From JBBQVS01 sp963792705 (lineage in GTDB: Bacteria > Chloroflexota > Ktedonobacteria > Ktedonobacterales > Ktedonobacteraceae), in the NCBI GenBank assembly GCA_963792705.1, contig CAWBXD010000001.1, positions 62,001 through 126,000 of the forward strand: DNA of 64,000 nucleotides, written 5' to 3'. Below, one piece after another: positions 24,932 through 34,622 of this stretch. Both the position numbers and the translations under genes were made by a program. Positions within the stretch are counted from its first letter, which is position 1. Each line of letters begins with the position of its first letter. The notes beneath the pieces are model-generated. The model saw nothing but the letters and a program-made list of their open reading frames with translations. It ran no database searches and had not been told where the DNA came from.

Positions 24932-25954
24932 ATGCAGTACAAAAATATGGAAGAGACAGCGAAGCCAATGCCAATGACCTATACACCTGGTACGCACATC
25001 GACCATTACGAAATTATCCGCATGCTTGGGCATGGCGGCATGAACCGTGTGTATCTTGCCAACGATACGCATACACAGCGAGAAGTCGTCCTCAAAATTC
25101 CTAATGACGATATTCTTGGGAATGTCGCCGTGTTTGAACGCTATAAGCGTGAGGCTGAAATCGGCAATCGCATCAACCATCCCAACGTGCAACATCTCTA
25201 TAACATAGAAGAGAAGCGTAGCGAAGAGTATCTTGTCGTAGAGTACATCAAGGGTAGTACGTTGCGCGCTGTCCTGGAAGACCATACACCACCATTTTTG
25301 CAACCTGAAGAAGCTCTACGTATCACGATGCAAATTTGTGACGCGTTGGCTTACTGTCACGATCATGGTGTGTTTCACCGCGATATCAAGCCAGAAAACA
25401 TCATGATTGAAGAAGATGGCAATGTGAAGATTATTGATTTCGGTATTGCCTTACTTGAAGGGGCACGACGCGTCACCTGGCGTGGTCTCTCCAGTACTGT
25501 TGGCACACCGGACTATATGTCGCCTGAACAGCTAAAGGGTGAACGTGGTACCGCAGCTTCCGATATCTACGCGGTGGGTGTGATGCTGTACGAAATGTTA
25601 TGTGGGCATACACCATTCGAGGGTGAAAATGTGTTTGCCGTGATGAATCAACATGTATCACAGGATCCACCCTCACTCTTGGACTACAATCCAAATATTC
25701 AACCATCGCTAGCAACCGTTGTTATGAAGGCTATTCGCCGTGATCCAGAGAGACGCTATAAGTCAATGCGTGAGATCACTCACGATCTACAAAATCTTGA
25801 GGACGTAAAACCAGTACAATATAGTCCTGAAACACCGCAGTCTAGCAACTGGGTGCAACAGGCAAAATGGGCTGTTCTCATTATCATCTGCCTTTCTCTT
25901 TTAGTGATCGCTCTTGGTTTTCTTGCACAGTTCGCGCACCATGCGGCTCACTAG
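24932..25954 (+). CDS. Membrane-anchored Ser/Thr protein kinase
   Basis: A 340-residue Hanks-type (PknB-like) kinase. The Gly-rich loop is LGHGGMNRVY, with catalytic Lys55 in VVLKIP. FHRDIKPEN gives Asp151 and IIDFG gives the metal-binding Asp169. PDYMSPEQ and SDIYAVGVMLYEMLCG follow, so the kinase looks active. One membrane span at about 314-334 ends in a very short His/Ala tail, so there is no exported sensor domain. The start may be the ATG at 24932 or 24947, because the predicted promoter leaves almost no leader. It lies divergently from the APC-USP permease and upstream of glutamate synthase. The target is unknown. Confidence 0.9.
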   Translation: MQYKNMEETAKPMPMTYTPGTHIDHYEIIRMLGHGGMNRVYLANDTHTQREVVLKIPNDDILGNVAVFERYKREAEIGNRINHPNVQHLYNIEEKRSEEYLVVEYIKGSTLRAVLEDHTPPFLQPEEALRITMQICDALAYCHDHGVFHRDIKPENIMIEEDGNVKIIDFGIALLEGARRVTWRGLSSTVGTPDYMSPEQLKGERGTAASDIYAVGVMLYEMLCGHTPFEGENVFAVMNQHVSQDPPSLLDYNPNIQPSLATVVMKAIRRDPERRYKSMREITHDLQNLEDVKPVQYSPETPQSSNWVQQAKWAVLIIICLSLLVIALGFLAQFAHHAAH

Positions 25955-26304
25955 CTTTCTCTTCGTCTTGACAATAATTACACGGCTTGCCTGATACTTG
26001 TGGACAATTTGCACATATAGATGGCTTGTGTACATAGACGGAAGTATGATATATTTTTCTTCACAGGTGATGATGCTTGTTCAATTCTGAGCTATGCCGC
26101 TCCCCAGGACTCAACGATGTTTCTACATGCGCTCCCCGCGCTACATACCCGCAATTTTTGAATCCATTGAATGGTACGACAACACTATGTTTGTACCATT
26201 TGCACACATCCATTAGCGTTGATACGAAATTATCAAATCCTCCGGCCCCAACGTCGGTGCCTATCGGATGAGAGCAGACGAGTATGTTTTCTGGAGGACC
26301 ATTC
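25955..26304. other. Leader region of the glutamate synthase gene
   Basis: About 350 bases with no gene. It contains a small hairpin (AATGGTAC at 26170-26177 pairing with 26193-26200) and a GGAGG site before 26305. No known riboswitch motif was recognised. Length leaves room for regulatory RNA structure or promoter elements. Confidence 0.45.
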
Positions 26305-29300
26305 ATGCATTCTTCCTTTATCGACTCCTTGTATCCACTCTATGAAGACCGTTGGGAACATGATGCCTGTGGTACAGGCTTTCTCGCGCAGGTATCCGGT
26401 GAGGCTAGTCATCTCCTGGTACAAACTGCCCTTGAAGCGCTTGCACGTCTTACTCATCGTGGCGCACAAGACGCCGATGCGGAAACCTATGATGGTGCAG
26501 GTATCCTTACACAAATTCCCAAAACATTGTTTTCCGATGAGTTACAAGCACTCTCCAATCCTGACGATCTCGCTGTAGGTATGGTCTTCCTGCCATCTCA
26601 AGAACACGCTCCCGATGCATATACAAAGAGCCGCACCATTATCGAACAAGTTCTGACAGACCTACATCTACCCCTTCTTGGCTGGCGTATCCCGCCCATC
26701 AACTATGATGTGCTTGGCACTCGCGCGCGTGAAACTGCTCCTACCGTGGAGCAAGTATTGGTGGCGAGACCTGAACATATCGCAATTGCAGACTATGAGC
26801 GCGAACTCTATTATGCACGTCGGCTTATAGAGCAGCGTCTTCGTGCTGCTCAGATCAATACGTGCTATATTGTTTCGTTCTCGCATCGCACCCTTATCTA
26901 CAAAGGCTTACTTGCGCCGAGCGACCTTGCCCATTTCTATCTTGATCTTGCCGACTCGCGCTATACAAGTGCTATTGCTGTTTTCCACCAGCGTTACAGC
27001 ACGAATACCTTTCCTTCCTGGCCACTTGCTCAGCCCCTACGTTTCCTGGCCCATAATGGTGAGGTCAATACTGTACAGGGCAATCGTAATTGGATGGCGG
27101 CAAGTGAAGGCACTCTTTCTTCACCACTATGGGGAGAGCGCATCAAAGACCTTTTACCTGTGATACAACCAGGGACAGTGAGCGACTCGGCACAACTCGA
27201 TAATGTGCTAGAATTGCTTACCTGTTCGGGACGCGATCTTTTACACGCGATGCAAATGTTAGTTCCACCGGCATGGGAGCAAGACGATACCCTGGATGAT
27301 GCACAACGTTCGTGGGGTGCCTACCATGCAGGATTGATCGAGCCGTGGGATGGTCCCGCTGCCCTTATGTTTAGCGATGGTCGTGTTGTAGGTGCCGCCC
27401 TTGATCGCAATGGTCTTCGTCCCTCTCGCTATACCTTGACCGCTCAAGGACTTCTCATCGTCGCATCTGAAGCTGGCGTCGTTTCGCTTGACGAACATGA
27501 TGTTGTTGAAAAGGGACGGCTTGGACCAGGAGAGATGATTGCCGTTGATGTAGAGCGGCATGTTGTATTGCACAATGCACAAATCAAGACAACGCTTGCA
27601 CATAAACAGCCGTACCAGGAATGGGTTGCTACTCAACGTTTAGCTCCATTGCCCCATGATACAGCACTGCCTCAAGAGAGCATTTTAGACGGTGACGCGC
27701 TCTTCGCAAGACAACAACTTTTTGGCTATACTCATGAAGATGTCGAAATGGTCTTGCGTCCCATGCTCACAGAGAATAAAGAGCCTGTGTGGAGTATGGG
27801 TGATGATGCACCCCTAGCTGCCCTCTCAGGACATGTACGCTCGTTCTATGATCACTTTCATCAGCGTTTTGCCCAGGTAACAAATCCACCAATCGATCCA
27901 TTGCGCGAACGCATTGTGATGTCGCTAGGCTCCTACCTTGGTTATCGCCAAAGTCTGCTAAACGAAACCCCTCTACATGCTCGCCTGTTGCATCTCAATA
28001 CGCCGCTTCTAACAGAGGCACAGTTGACACATCTGCATGACAACCCACACTTTAGTGTCACGACACTGGATACAACCTTTGCCGTGAGTGCAGGGACAGA
28101 GGGGTTAGAGGCCGCACTCGACCGCCTGGAACAGGAAGCTGTAGCGGCTATCGAGCAAGGAACAACACTTCTTATCCTAAGCGACCGCAATGCATCGCTT
28201 ACACATGCACCGATGCCAATGCTTATTGCTGTTGGAAATATTCACCATGCGTTAATTCGGCGTGGCATTCGTGCTGTCGTCACCATCGTTTGCGAGACAG
28301 GCACGGCACTAGACATTCATCACATTGCCTTGCTACTTGGTTATGGTGCGGAAGCCGTTGCGCCTTCGCTGGCCCTTGCAAGTGTGCGAGCACTAGCAGG
28401 TGAGCGCAAACTAGAGCAAATGACACAAGACGAGGCCGTTGACCGTTACTTCCATGTGGTTGAGGATGGTTTACGTAAAGTCATGGCACGTATGGGCATC
28501 TCAAATATTCGCAACATTATCGGTGCCGGCCAGTTCGAGGTCATAGGTCTTGAGCCAAGCTTTATCAATCGTTGCTTCACAGGTTCCGCCGCTCATCCAG
28601 GCAATATAAGCTTACCCCTCGTCGCGTCACAGATCATCGCTCAAGCTCAATCGGTACAAGACACGCAAGAAAAAGCCGTTGATATCGCTGGTCGCCGCCG
28701 TAAACTCACCGATCTCGGCCGTTATCGTTTCCGACGCGATGCCGAGTACCACGCGTACAATCCTTTGATTGTTCGTGCGCTACAAAAAGCTGCCCTGAGT
28801 GGCAATAGAGACGACTATCAGCAGTTCGCGTCGCTGGTGTACAATCGTCCGGCAACCGCCTTGCGTGACCTGCTCACGTTTGTGCCCACGACACCTATTC
28901 CTTTAGAGGATGTGGAGTCGATGGAGTCGATACGTTCGCGCTTCGTTGTTTCTGCCATGTCGGTTGGCGCGCTCAGTCCAGAGACGCACCGCACAATTGC
29001 CGCCGCGATGAACAGTATTGGAGGCCGTAACAACACAGGTGAGGGTGGTGAAGACCCTGCATGGTATCATGAAACATTGAACGGCTTTCCTGTGAGCAGC
29101 AAAATCAAACAGGTAGCTTCTGCACGCTTCGGAGTAACAACCGAATACCTTGTCCGTGCTGAAGAGATCGAGATCAAGATGGCGCAAGGCTCAAAGCCAG
29201 GTGAAGGTGGTCAACTTCCACCATCTAAGGTGACACCGTTCATCGCCAAACTTAGGCACACCGCTCCAGGTGTCGCGCTCATCTCGCCTCCACCGCATCA

Positions 29301-30813
29301 CGATATCTACAGTATCGAAGATATCGCACAGTTAATCTACGACCTGCACCAGGTCAACCCGACCGCGAAGGTTGGCGTGAAACTTGTTGCAAGTATTGGC
29401 GTTGGCACGATTGCCGCTGGTGTCGCCAAAGCGCACGCCGATTATGTGTTAATTAGTGGTCATGATGGTGGGACGGGAGCCTCTCCATTGCAATCCATCA
29501 AACATGCTGGTATGCCGTGGGAACGGGGTCTGGCGGAGGCACAGCAAGTGCTGGTACGAAACGGACTACGTAAGCGCGTCAAGGTACGCGTCGATGGTGG
29601 CTTCAAAACTGGACGTGACGTAATCGTCGGCGCACTCCTTGGCGCGGAAGAGTTTGCCTTTGGGACTGCCGCTCTTGTCTCGCTTGGTTGCGATATGGCT
29701 CGTCAGTGTCACCTGAATACCTGTCCCACAGGCATTGCAACGCAACGCGAGGACTTACGTGCCAAATTCTCAGGGCAGTCGCAACATCTCATCAACTATC
29801 TCACGCTGGTTGCTGAAGAGGTACGCGAGCTAATGGCAAGCCTTGGTATTGCACATCTCGATGATCTCGTTGGACGTGCCGACCTGCTACAAGCATCGCC
29901 AGATGCAGGAGTAGATATGGCACCCTTGCTTGCAACTTTGCCAGTACGTTCTGTGCTAGGAGCACACGCCACCTTGCCACAATCTCCAGTCGCGGAACAA
30001 TTGATGGTTGAGGCTGAAGAGGCATTGTCGGGTAGACAGAGCATTCTCGTGCAACATGTCCTTCATAACGGAGACCGCTCTATCGGTGCCGGACTTGCGG
30101 GCGAAATCGCTCGACGCTATGGCAATGTAGGTCTACCAGGAGTCAGCATCACCTGTGTCTTCCAAGGTTCGGCAGGTCAAAGTTTTGGCGCGTTTAGCGT
30201 GCCTGGTATGCGTCTTATCTTGAATGGCGAGGCCAACGATTATGTTGGCAAAAGCATGACTGGTGGACAAATCATTATTGCTCCACCAAGCGATGCACCT
30301 TTCGAGACAAACAAAAACACCATCCTGGGCAACACGGTTCTCTATGGGGCGACAGGTGGACAACTCTTTGCGGCAGGTCGTGCAGGTGAACGTTTCGCGG
30401 TACGCAACAGTGGAGCACTTGCCGTTGTCGAGGGGGTCGGCGATCACGCATGTGAGTATATGACAGGCGGTATGGTGGTTGTATTAGGTGAGACTGGGCG
30501 AAACTTTGGAGCTGGCATGTCATCGGGCGTGGCCTACGTCTTGGATCCAGAAGACACTCTTCCCCAGCACTATAATAACGACCTTGTGGACCTTGAACGT
30601 ATCGACGACGAAGGCGAACGCGAGGCTCTGCGCGTCGTGATTAGCCTTCATGCGAAGAGAACGCGTAGTAAGCACGCGCTCTCCCTCTTAGATCAATGGG
30701 AGCAGGTTCAACATACCTTCTGGCGTGTGCAACCCCGAGGAGCTAGCGTATCGGCGCGTGACTTCGTAGATGTTGGTGAGTACGATGCTCAGCCTATGAG
30801 CGCGTTACAGTAA
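26305..30813 (+). CDS. gltB: Glutamate synthase, large subunit
   Basis: About 1502 residues; makes glutamate from glutamine and 2-oxoglutarate. ATG at 26305 follows CTGGAGGACC and yields a 21-residue propeptide before the nucleophilic Cys22 in HDACGTGF. The type-II amidotransferase domain (about 22-420) is followed by the central domain and the FMN-binding synthase domain with GGEDPAWY and GANGG-like loops. The 3Fe-4S cluster segment is CHLNTCPTGIATQ. The C-terminal Gly-rich beta-helix has GGQLFAAGRAGERFAVRNSG. No gltD small subunit is next to it, so the partner is encoded elsewhere or ferredoxin is the donor. A strong hairpin follows the stop. Confidence 0.95.
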   Translation: MHSSFIDSLYPLYEDRWEHDACGTGFLAQVSGEASHLLVQTALEALARLTHRGAQDADAETYDGAGILTQIPKTLFSDELQALSNPDDLAVGMVFLPSQEHAPDAYTKSRTIIEQVLTDLHLPLLGWRIPPINYDVLGTRARETAPTVEQVLVARPEHIAIADYERELYYARRLIEQRLRAAQINTCYIVSFSHRTLIYKGLLAPSDLAHFYLDLADSRYTSAIAVFHQRYSTNTFPSWPLAQPLRFLAHNGEVNTVQGNRNWMAASEGTLSSPLWGERIKDLLPVIQPGTVSDSAQLDNVLELLTCSGRDLLHAMQMLVPPAWEQDDTLDDAQRSWGAYHAGLIEPWDGPAALMFSDGRVVGAALDRNGLRPSRYTLTAQGLLIVASEAGVVSLDEHDVVEKGRLGPGEMIAVDVERHVVLHNAQIKTTLAHKQPYQEWVATQRLAPLPHDTALPQESILDGDALFARQQLFGYTHEDVEMVLRPMLTENKEPVWSMGDDAPLAALSGHVRSFYDHFHQRFAQVTNPPIDPLRERIVMSLGSYLGYRQSLLNETPLHARLLHLNTPLLTEAQLTHLHDNPHFSVTTLDTTFAVSAGTEGLEAALDRLEQEAVAAIEQGTTLLILSDRNASLTHAPMPMLIAVGNIHHALIRRGIRAVVTIVCETGTALDIHHIALLLGYGAEAVAPSLALASVRALAGERKLEQMTQDEAVDRYFHVVEDGLRKVMARMGISNIRNIIGAGQFEVIGLEPSFINRCFTGSAAHPGNISLPLVASQIIAQAQSVQDTQEKAVDIAGRRRKLTDLGRYRFRRDAEYHAYNPLIVRALQKAALSGNRDDYQQFASLVYNRPATALRDLLTFVPTTPIPLEDVESMESIRSRFVVSAMSVGALSPETHRTIAAAMNSIGGRNNTGEGGEDPAWYHETLNGFPVSSKIKQVASARFGVTTEYLVRAEEIEIKMAQGSKPGEGGQLPPSKVTPFIAKLRHTAPGVALISPPPHHDIYSIEDIAQLIYDLHQVNPTAKVGVKLVASIGVGTIAAGVAKAHADYVLISGHDGGTGASPLQSIKHAGMPWERGLAEAQQVLVRNGLRKRVKVRVDGGFKTGRDVIVGALLGAEEFAFGTAALVSLGCDMARQCHLNTCPTGIATQREDLRAKFSGQSQHLINYLTLVAEEVRELMASLGIAHLDDLVGRADLLQASPDAGVDMAPLLATLPVRSVLGAHATLPQSPVAEQLMVEAEEALSGRQSILVQHVLHNGDRSIGAGLAGEIARRYGNVGLPGVSITCVFQGSAGQSFGAFSVPGMRLILNGEANDYVGKSMTGGQIIIAPPSDAPFETNKNTILGNTVLYGATGGQLFAAGRAGERFAVRNSGALAVVEGVGDHACEYMTGGMVVVLGETGRNFGAGMSSGVAYVLDPEDTLPQHYNNDLVDLERIDDEGEREALRVVISLHAKRTRSKHALSLLDQWEQVQHTFWRVQPRGASVSARDFVDVGEYDAQPMSALQ

Positions 30814-30821
30814 GAATAGTC

Positions 30822-30877
30822 AGAAAAGGGTGTCTCCCTGTAAAGCTCAAGAGCTTTACAGGGAGACACCCTTTTCT
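30822..30877. terminator. Bidirectional terminator, 27-bp perfect stem
   Basis: AGAAAAGGGTGTCTCCCTGT... (30822-30848) pairs exactly with 30851-30877 across a two-base gap. The right arm ends CCCTTTTCT, and the left begins AGAAAAGGG. It lies between gltB and the convergent Cys/His-rich gene, whose stop begins inside the right end. Confidence 0.85.
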
Positions 30878-31553
30878 ATTTGTTTTCCTCGCCAGCCACA
30901 AGCCCTGCGGCTTGTATCCATGAAACCATCTCGTCCCCTCGCTCCTCCTCTTTGAAGCGATAGTCGTGTTTACGTATGAGTTCCGCAAGTTGTGTATCGA
31001 GACGCTGTAAACACTCTATTTGTGCTTTGCGTATCAATGGAAGCCAATCGCCGGGCGTGTCAGACATTTTGAGTTCACTCGTAAGACGGAGATGATGCAG
31101 GCAAAGACCGTGGGCATGAGCAAATTCAGTATAAAATGCGGAGTCGAGTATCGCGTGACGCAATGTATGCACAAGATGTACTTCCGCTTCCTCTTTCTGC
31201 CGACATGCCGGACATGGAAGCAGTTGCTCTTGTTTTGGGTCAAAGAAACGTCGTAAGAGACCGCCGGATGAGGCTCCTTCGGCTTCTTGTAATTGATGCA
31301 CAGTATCTGATAAGATAGAACGGTAATTCTGTGCGAGTTGGAGCGAGGCACCCATTTGAGCTAGTTGCCATGTATGAGTATGACAAAATCCTTGTGAGCG
31401 GCGCAGTTCTTTCTGCAAATCAACATCGGTAAAAAGTTCGTACTTCCATGCGTCAAGATAGCGATAGGTACTTTCATAAGACAGGCGACAGAGCGCACAT
31501 CCCTCTTGTCTGCATGCCTCTAAGAGGACCTGATATTCTCGTGAATGCTCCAT
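30876..31553 (-). CDS. Cys/His-rich conserved protein (DUF6062-like)
   Basis: A 225-residue soluble protein with two repeats of a putative metal site: CALCRLSYESTYRYLD with SQGFCHTHTWQLAQMG, and CPACRQKEEAEVHLVHTL with HGLCLHHLRL. The spacing of CxxC and CxxH/HxxH suggests two zinc or cofactor centres in helical repeats, as in the DUF6062 family I recall from Chloroflexota and related phyla. Function unknown. No membrane segment or signal. It is alone on its strand and its stop lies at the edge of a shared terminator. Confidence 0.75.
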   Translation of the reverse strand: MEHSREYQVLLEACRQEGCALCRLSYESTYRYLDAWKYELFTDVDLQKELRRSQGFCHTHTWQLAQMGASLQLAQNYRSILSDTVHQLQEAEGASSGGLLRRFFDPKQEQLLPCPACRQKEEAEVHLVHTLRHAILDSAFYTEFAHAHGLCLHHLRLTSELKMSDTPGDWLPLIRKAQIECLQRLDTQLAELIRKHDYRFKEEERGDEMVSWIQAAGLVAGEENK

Positions 31554-31679
31554 GCTACAACCTTTTTCCTTTTTGTTCGTCTATGAAATAGATAACTTCT
31601 CTTATACAATTGCCAGTGATGTGAGTATGTCTATCACCATACCACGATATACTGCTAGTAGTTTTGGATTACACATATC

Positions 31680-32558
31680 TTGGACGCTCTTACTGATTAT
31701 TACGCACTGCTGGGCGTTGCGGTTGACGCACCCACTAGTGACATCAAAGCTGCATTTAAAAAGCTTGCGTTGCAGTATCATCCCGATGTATACAAAGGCG
31801 AGGATGCACACGAACGTATGCGCGTCTTGCTGCAAGCATATCAAACACTTAACGATCCTAACACGCGCCGAGATTATGATCGGCACCGTAGTGATCGGGT
31901 CTCTCATACTACTCAGAACGAATTCTCGGATACACCCCATACCGCCAGATCGGTTCCTAAAGGCCCTACGGCTACAGAAGTTTCGCCCTCAGCACGTCGG
32001 GACCGTCAACGCCACTACGATTTTCCTGTATTGCAAGACAAACGTGCTACCCATATCGATCTTATTGATATTACTTACGATCTCTCGCCTAATGAAGCGC
32101 ATGCGTTACAACATGAAGGCGTTCTGCGCGGCATTGTGCCTGAAACGCACGACCACGCCTACTACTGCCACCGTTGCCATCATCACTGGCACAATGCGAC
32201 GCCGAGTCGTGCTTTGCCGCTCTTCTGTCCCAAGTGTCAGGCAAGTGACTGGACAGAATATCTACTGCTGCGCTGTGTTCACTGCTGCGCCGTGTTTGAG
32301 AGCGAGCAGATACGCTATGAAGTTGGGACGCATACATACGGCAAAGGAAATAAAGTAGGACTTTGTCCACCATATGAACTGTTTCCGCTTTGCCCCTATT
32401 GTGGCACTGCCCGCTGGTGTCCCGCCGAGGATGAGCGCGTCGAAAATTTGCGGCACCGTCAAGCAACGCGTGATGCAATGATGCGGATGGTTTGGATTGG
32501 TGTAACGCTATTCGCCATTGTCATTCTGGGCGTGCTCGCGCTTAATGTGCTGAGATGA
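31680..32558 (+). CDS. J-domain protein with zinc-finger region and C-terminal membrane anchor
   Basis: A 292-residue DnaJ-type co-chaperone. The J-domain (about 1-70) is TDYYALLGVAVDAPTSDIKAAF with YHPDVYK (the HPD motif that activates Hsp70). A charged linker follows. Several CxxC pairs come next (CHRCHHHW, CPKC, CVHCC and CPYCGTARWC), a zinc-binding region unlike the standard DnaJ CxxCxGxG repeats. The C-terminus has one membrane span at about 272-290. The start is TTG at 31680, immediately before the J-domain; no ATG fits. It is probably a specialised membrane-bound co-chaperone. The last 100 bases overlap the convergent gene. Confidence 0.85.
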   Translation: MDALTDYYALLGVAVDAPTSDIKAAFKKLALQYHPDVYKGEDAHERMRVLLQAYQTLNDPNTRRDYDRHRSDRVSHTTQNEFSDTPHTARSVPKGPTATEVSPSARRDRQRHYDFPVLQDKRATHIDLIDITYDLSPNEAHALQHEGVLRGIVPETHDHAYYCHRCHHHWHNATPSRALPLFCPKCQASDWTEYLLLRCVHCCAVFESEQIRYEVGTHTYGKGNKVGLCPPYELFPLCPYCGTARWCPAEDERVENLRHRQATRDAMMRMVWIGVTLFAIVILGVLALNVLR

Positions 32559-33361
32559 AGCCTACTGAAATGCTGAACGATGGTATAGAAGCGCGAGTTG
32601 ACATACGCTGTATCAACAGGGGTGACGACGAAGTGGGATGCCTGTGCGAGTTGTGCATCTTTGCAATCCGCTTGCACACACCAGTATAGTTCGACCGCTC
32701 CGTCAGGGGTGGCAGTAATATAGACATTTGAGAAGACGCCACGTGTGTTGCCATGTATATGAGGTAGCACTGCATCGGCAACAACTTGACCATCAGCATA
32801 CCACTTAGCCTCGATATAGCCATCCTGCTTTCCTGAATGAATTGTGAACGTCATGTACACCTTCTGATTTGCCATAAACGTTTGAGTTATCTGCGTTGGT
32901 ACAAGATTGCCATCAATATCACTACTCGTCTGCCCGTTTTTAAGTATAGCAGAAGCAGAAGCTATGAGCATGTTGCCTGATGGAGTGTTAGCTTGTATTG
33001 GCTTGTGTGCCTTGTCCGCGACTTTTACGAGCTTGTAGGTACCCATGCCCAAAAGGAGCAACACACAGGTAACAATGGCTAGCAGAAAAAGACCGTCCCA
33101 ACGCCGCTTCCTTGTTGCTTGCGCTATCAATACGTTTTGTGCGACAGAGGCATATGGTGAGTCTATTAATTGTTGTGCATGCGTGTAGTATCCTTCGCCA
33201 TGTATATCTTGTAGGAGTTGAGCATAATTCTCATAGGACGTGGTATTACTTACTTGTGAAGGGGCAGATTGTGCAGAGGTCATATATGACACAGGAGTTC
33301 CACAGGTGGTGCAATGCACCATTCGCAATGAAAGAGCTTTCCCGCATGTTATGCAATTCAC
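32459..33361 (-). CDS. Zinc-ribbon membrane-anchored protein with antisense C-terminal extension
   Basis: A 300-residue protein with CITCGKALSLRMVHCTTCG at the N-terminus, a linker and one membrane span at about 90-110. An exported domain follows with VYMTFTIHSGKQDGYIEAKW and AVELYWCVQADCKDA. This domain matches the neighbour at 33395 (VGQKIYITFDVHP, YIEIYWENAPSC), which ends at the equivalent of ASHFVVTPVD. Here the frame continues for about 52 further residues, and about 33 of those codons lie antisense to the J-domain gene. The extension has no similarity to the paralogue, so an ancestral stop may have been lost. Function unknown. Confidence 0.75.
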   Translation of the reverse strand: MNCITCGKALSLRMVHCTTCGTPVSYMTSAQSAPSQVSNTTSYENYAQLLQDIHGEGYYTHAQQLIDSPYASVAQNVLIAQATRKRRWDGLFLLAIVTCVLLLLGMGTYKLVKVADKAHKPIQANTPSGNMLIASASAILKNGQTSSDIDGNLVPTQITQTFMANQKVYMTFTIHSGKQDGYIEAKWYADGQVVADAVLPHIHGNTRGVFSNVYITATPDGAVELYWCVQADCKDAQLAQASHFVVTPVDTAYVNSRFYTIVQHFSRLHLSTLSASTPRMTMANSVTPIQTIRIIASRVA

Positions 33362-33394
33362 ATTAGTATCCTCTGCAACAAGATAGAGTGGGTG

Positions 33395-34330
33395 TTATGC
33401 TGTTACCGTAAAGTCTATATGGTCGCTAAGTATTTTATTTGGGTCGGTACATGAGGGAGCATTCTCCCAGTAAATTTCAATATATCCTGCACCAACATTG
33501 CCCGTTGCGGCATAGGAGTACGCGGATGTTGTGTAGGTCGTGTTTATGGCAAATGGATAACTGGTAAATTGTGTGTCATTGATAAACCAGAGGAGACAAA
33601 TCGCGCCTTTTTGCCCGTTTGGATGTACATCAAAAGTGATGTAAATTTTTTGCCCAACTCTGAACGTTGTTGCAGGTATTATTGTTTGAGCTGTCGTAGC
33701 ATTCACTGCACTTGCCGTCTGTGCATTTGCAACATACTGTTGACCAGGATATGTTGGTGTCGCTGAAACTGTAGGCACTGTAGTAGGACTCGAGTTTACG
33801 GCCGGAGTGCTTTGTGCTACAAGGGATGCGCCCCCCATGAGATGAGTTGATGTAGTGCTAGAAAGCTGTGGAAGGCTTTGGGCCATAATGTAGACAAATA
33901 GCAAAAGTAAGCAAGCAATACCTATGCAAAGGCCTGCGAGACCAAAACCAATACCGGATGATCGGTGCCTCGATGTGAGCAAAGGAGCCATCGATGAGAA
34001 TGACTGTATATCTGGTATCTGAGGAGGGGTTTGCGACTCTTGTACTAATGGTGCTGCTAATGGTGTTATTGGTGGAACCAGTGTAGTTGCAAAAGGTGTT
34101 TGCTGTACGTTCTGGCCCCAATACTGTTGTGCAGGTGCGATGTCAACTGGTGTGCCAGCAAAACTAGTGCTATCCACAAAAAAAGAACTCTGCCTGTAGT
34201 TAGATTGTGCTGACGCGGACACAAATGGTGAGTTGTCTTGACCTTTTGTTCTATCCGCTACCGCAGTACCGCAACGTGAGCAGCTTGTTCCCGTGGGCGA
34301 GAGTGGCATATCACAACGTGAGCATCGCAT
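33395..34330 (-). CDS. Zinc-ribbon membrane-anchored protein
   Basis: About 311 residues from ATG at 34330 (MRCSRCDMPLSPTGTSCSRC), which has GGGGG 9 bases upstream. ATG codons at 34339 and 34396 are less well placed. After the four-Cys ribbon comes a Gln/Pro/Ser-rich linker. One membrane span follows at about 128-150 (GFGLAGLCIGIACLLLLFVY), then a Ser/Thr-rich spacer and a beta-rich exported domain with a Cys near the end. It is paralogous to the preceding gene on the same strand, 33 bases apart, so the two form a likely unit. The role is unknown; zinc ribbons here may recruit cytoplasmic partners such as the nearby kinases. Confidence 0.78.
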   Translation of the reverse strand: MRCSRCDMPLSPTGTSCSRCGTAVADRTKGQDNSPFVSASAQSNYRQSSFFVDSTSFAGTPVDIAPAQQYWGQNVQQTPFATTLVPPITPLAAPLVQESQTPPQIPDIQSFSSMAPLLTSRHRSSGIGFGLAGLCIGIACLLLLFVYIMAQSLPQLSSTTSTHLMGGASLVAQSTPAVNSSPTTVPTVSATPTYPGQQYVANAQTASAVNATTAQTIIPATTFRVGQKIYITFDVHPNGQKGAICLLWFINDTQFTSYPFAINTTYTTSAYSYAATGNVGAGYIEIYWENAPSCTDPNKILSDHIDFTVTA

Positions 34331-34622
34331 CGCAAACATCCCCCTATGTTTAACCTGTTTCTTTGTTTCGTTTGTCTGACTAGTACGACGAACCATGTAT
34401 GAGATAGTAAAGAAACACTTACCGTATAGGTAATTCGTCCTCTTTTATGCGAATTCTGCGGAATGATCTTATGCTTACCAGGGAGAATAGGAGTGCGTTT
34501 CGTTGCATAAGTATGCTTAATGTCAACCTGCTCTTGACACTATCTCACAGCCCAACTACAATACACACATAGAAATGTGTTTGGTAACGAAACCACGTTG
34601 TCGTGGTAAGAGGAAGTAGCAA

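Noticed and set aside
25955..26304. Glutamine-type riboswitch upstream of gltB
   Set aside because: No recognisable conserved core was found, only a short hairpin.
31552..32358. A 268-codon plus-strand frame overlapping the J-domain gene
   Set aside because: The other frame holds a clear J-domain, CxxC pairs and membrane span; this one has no recognisable domain.
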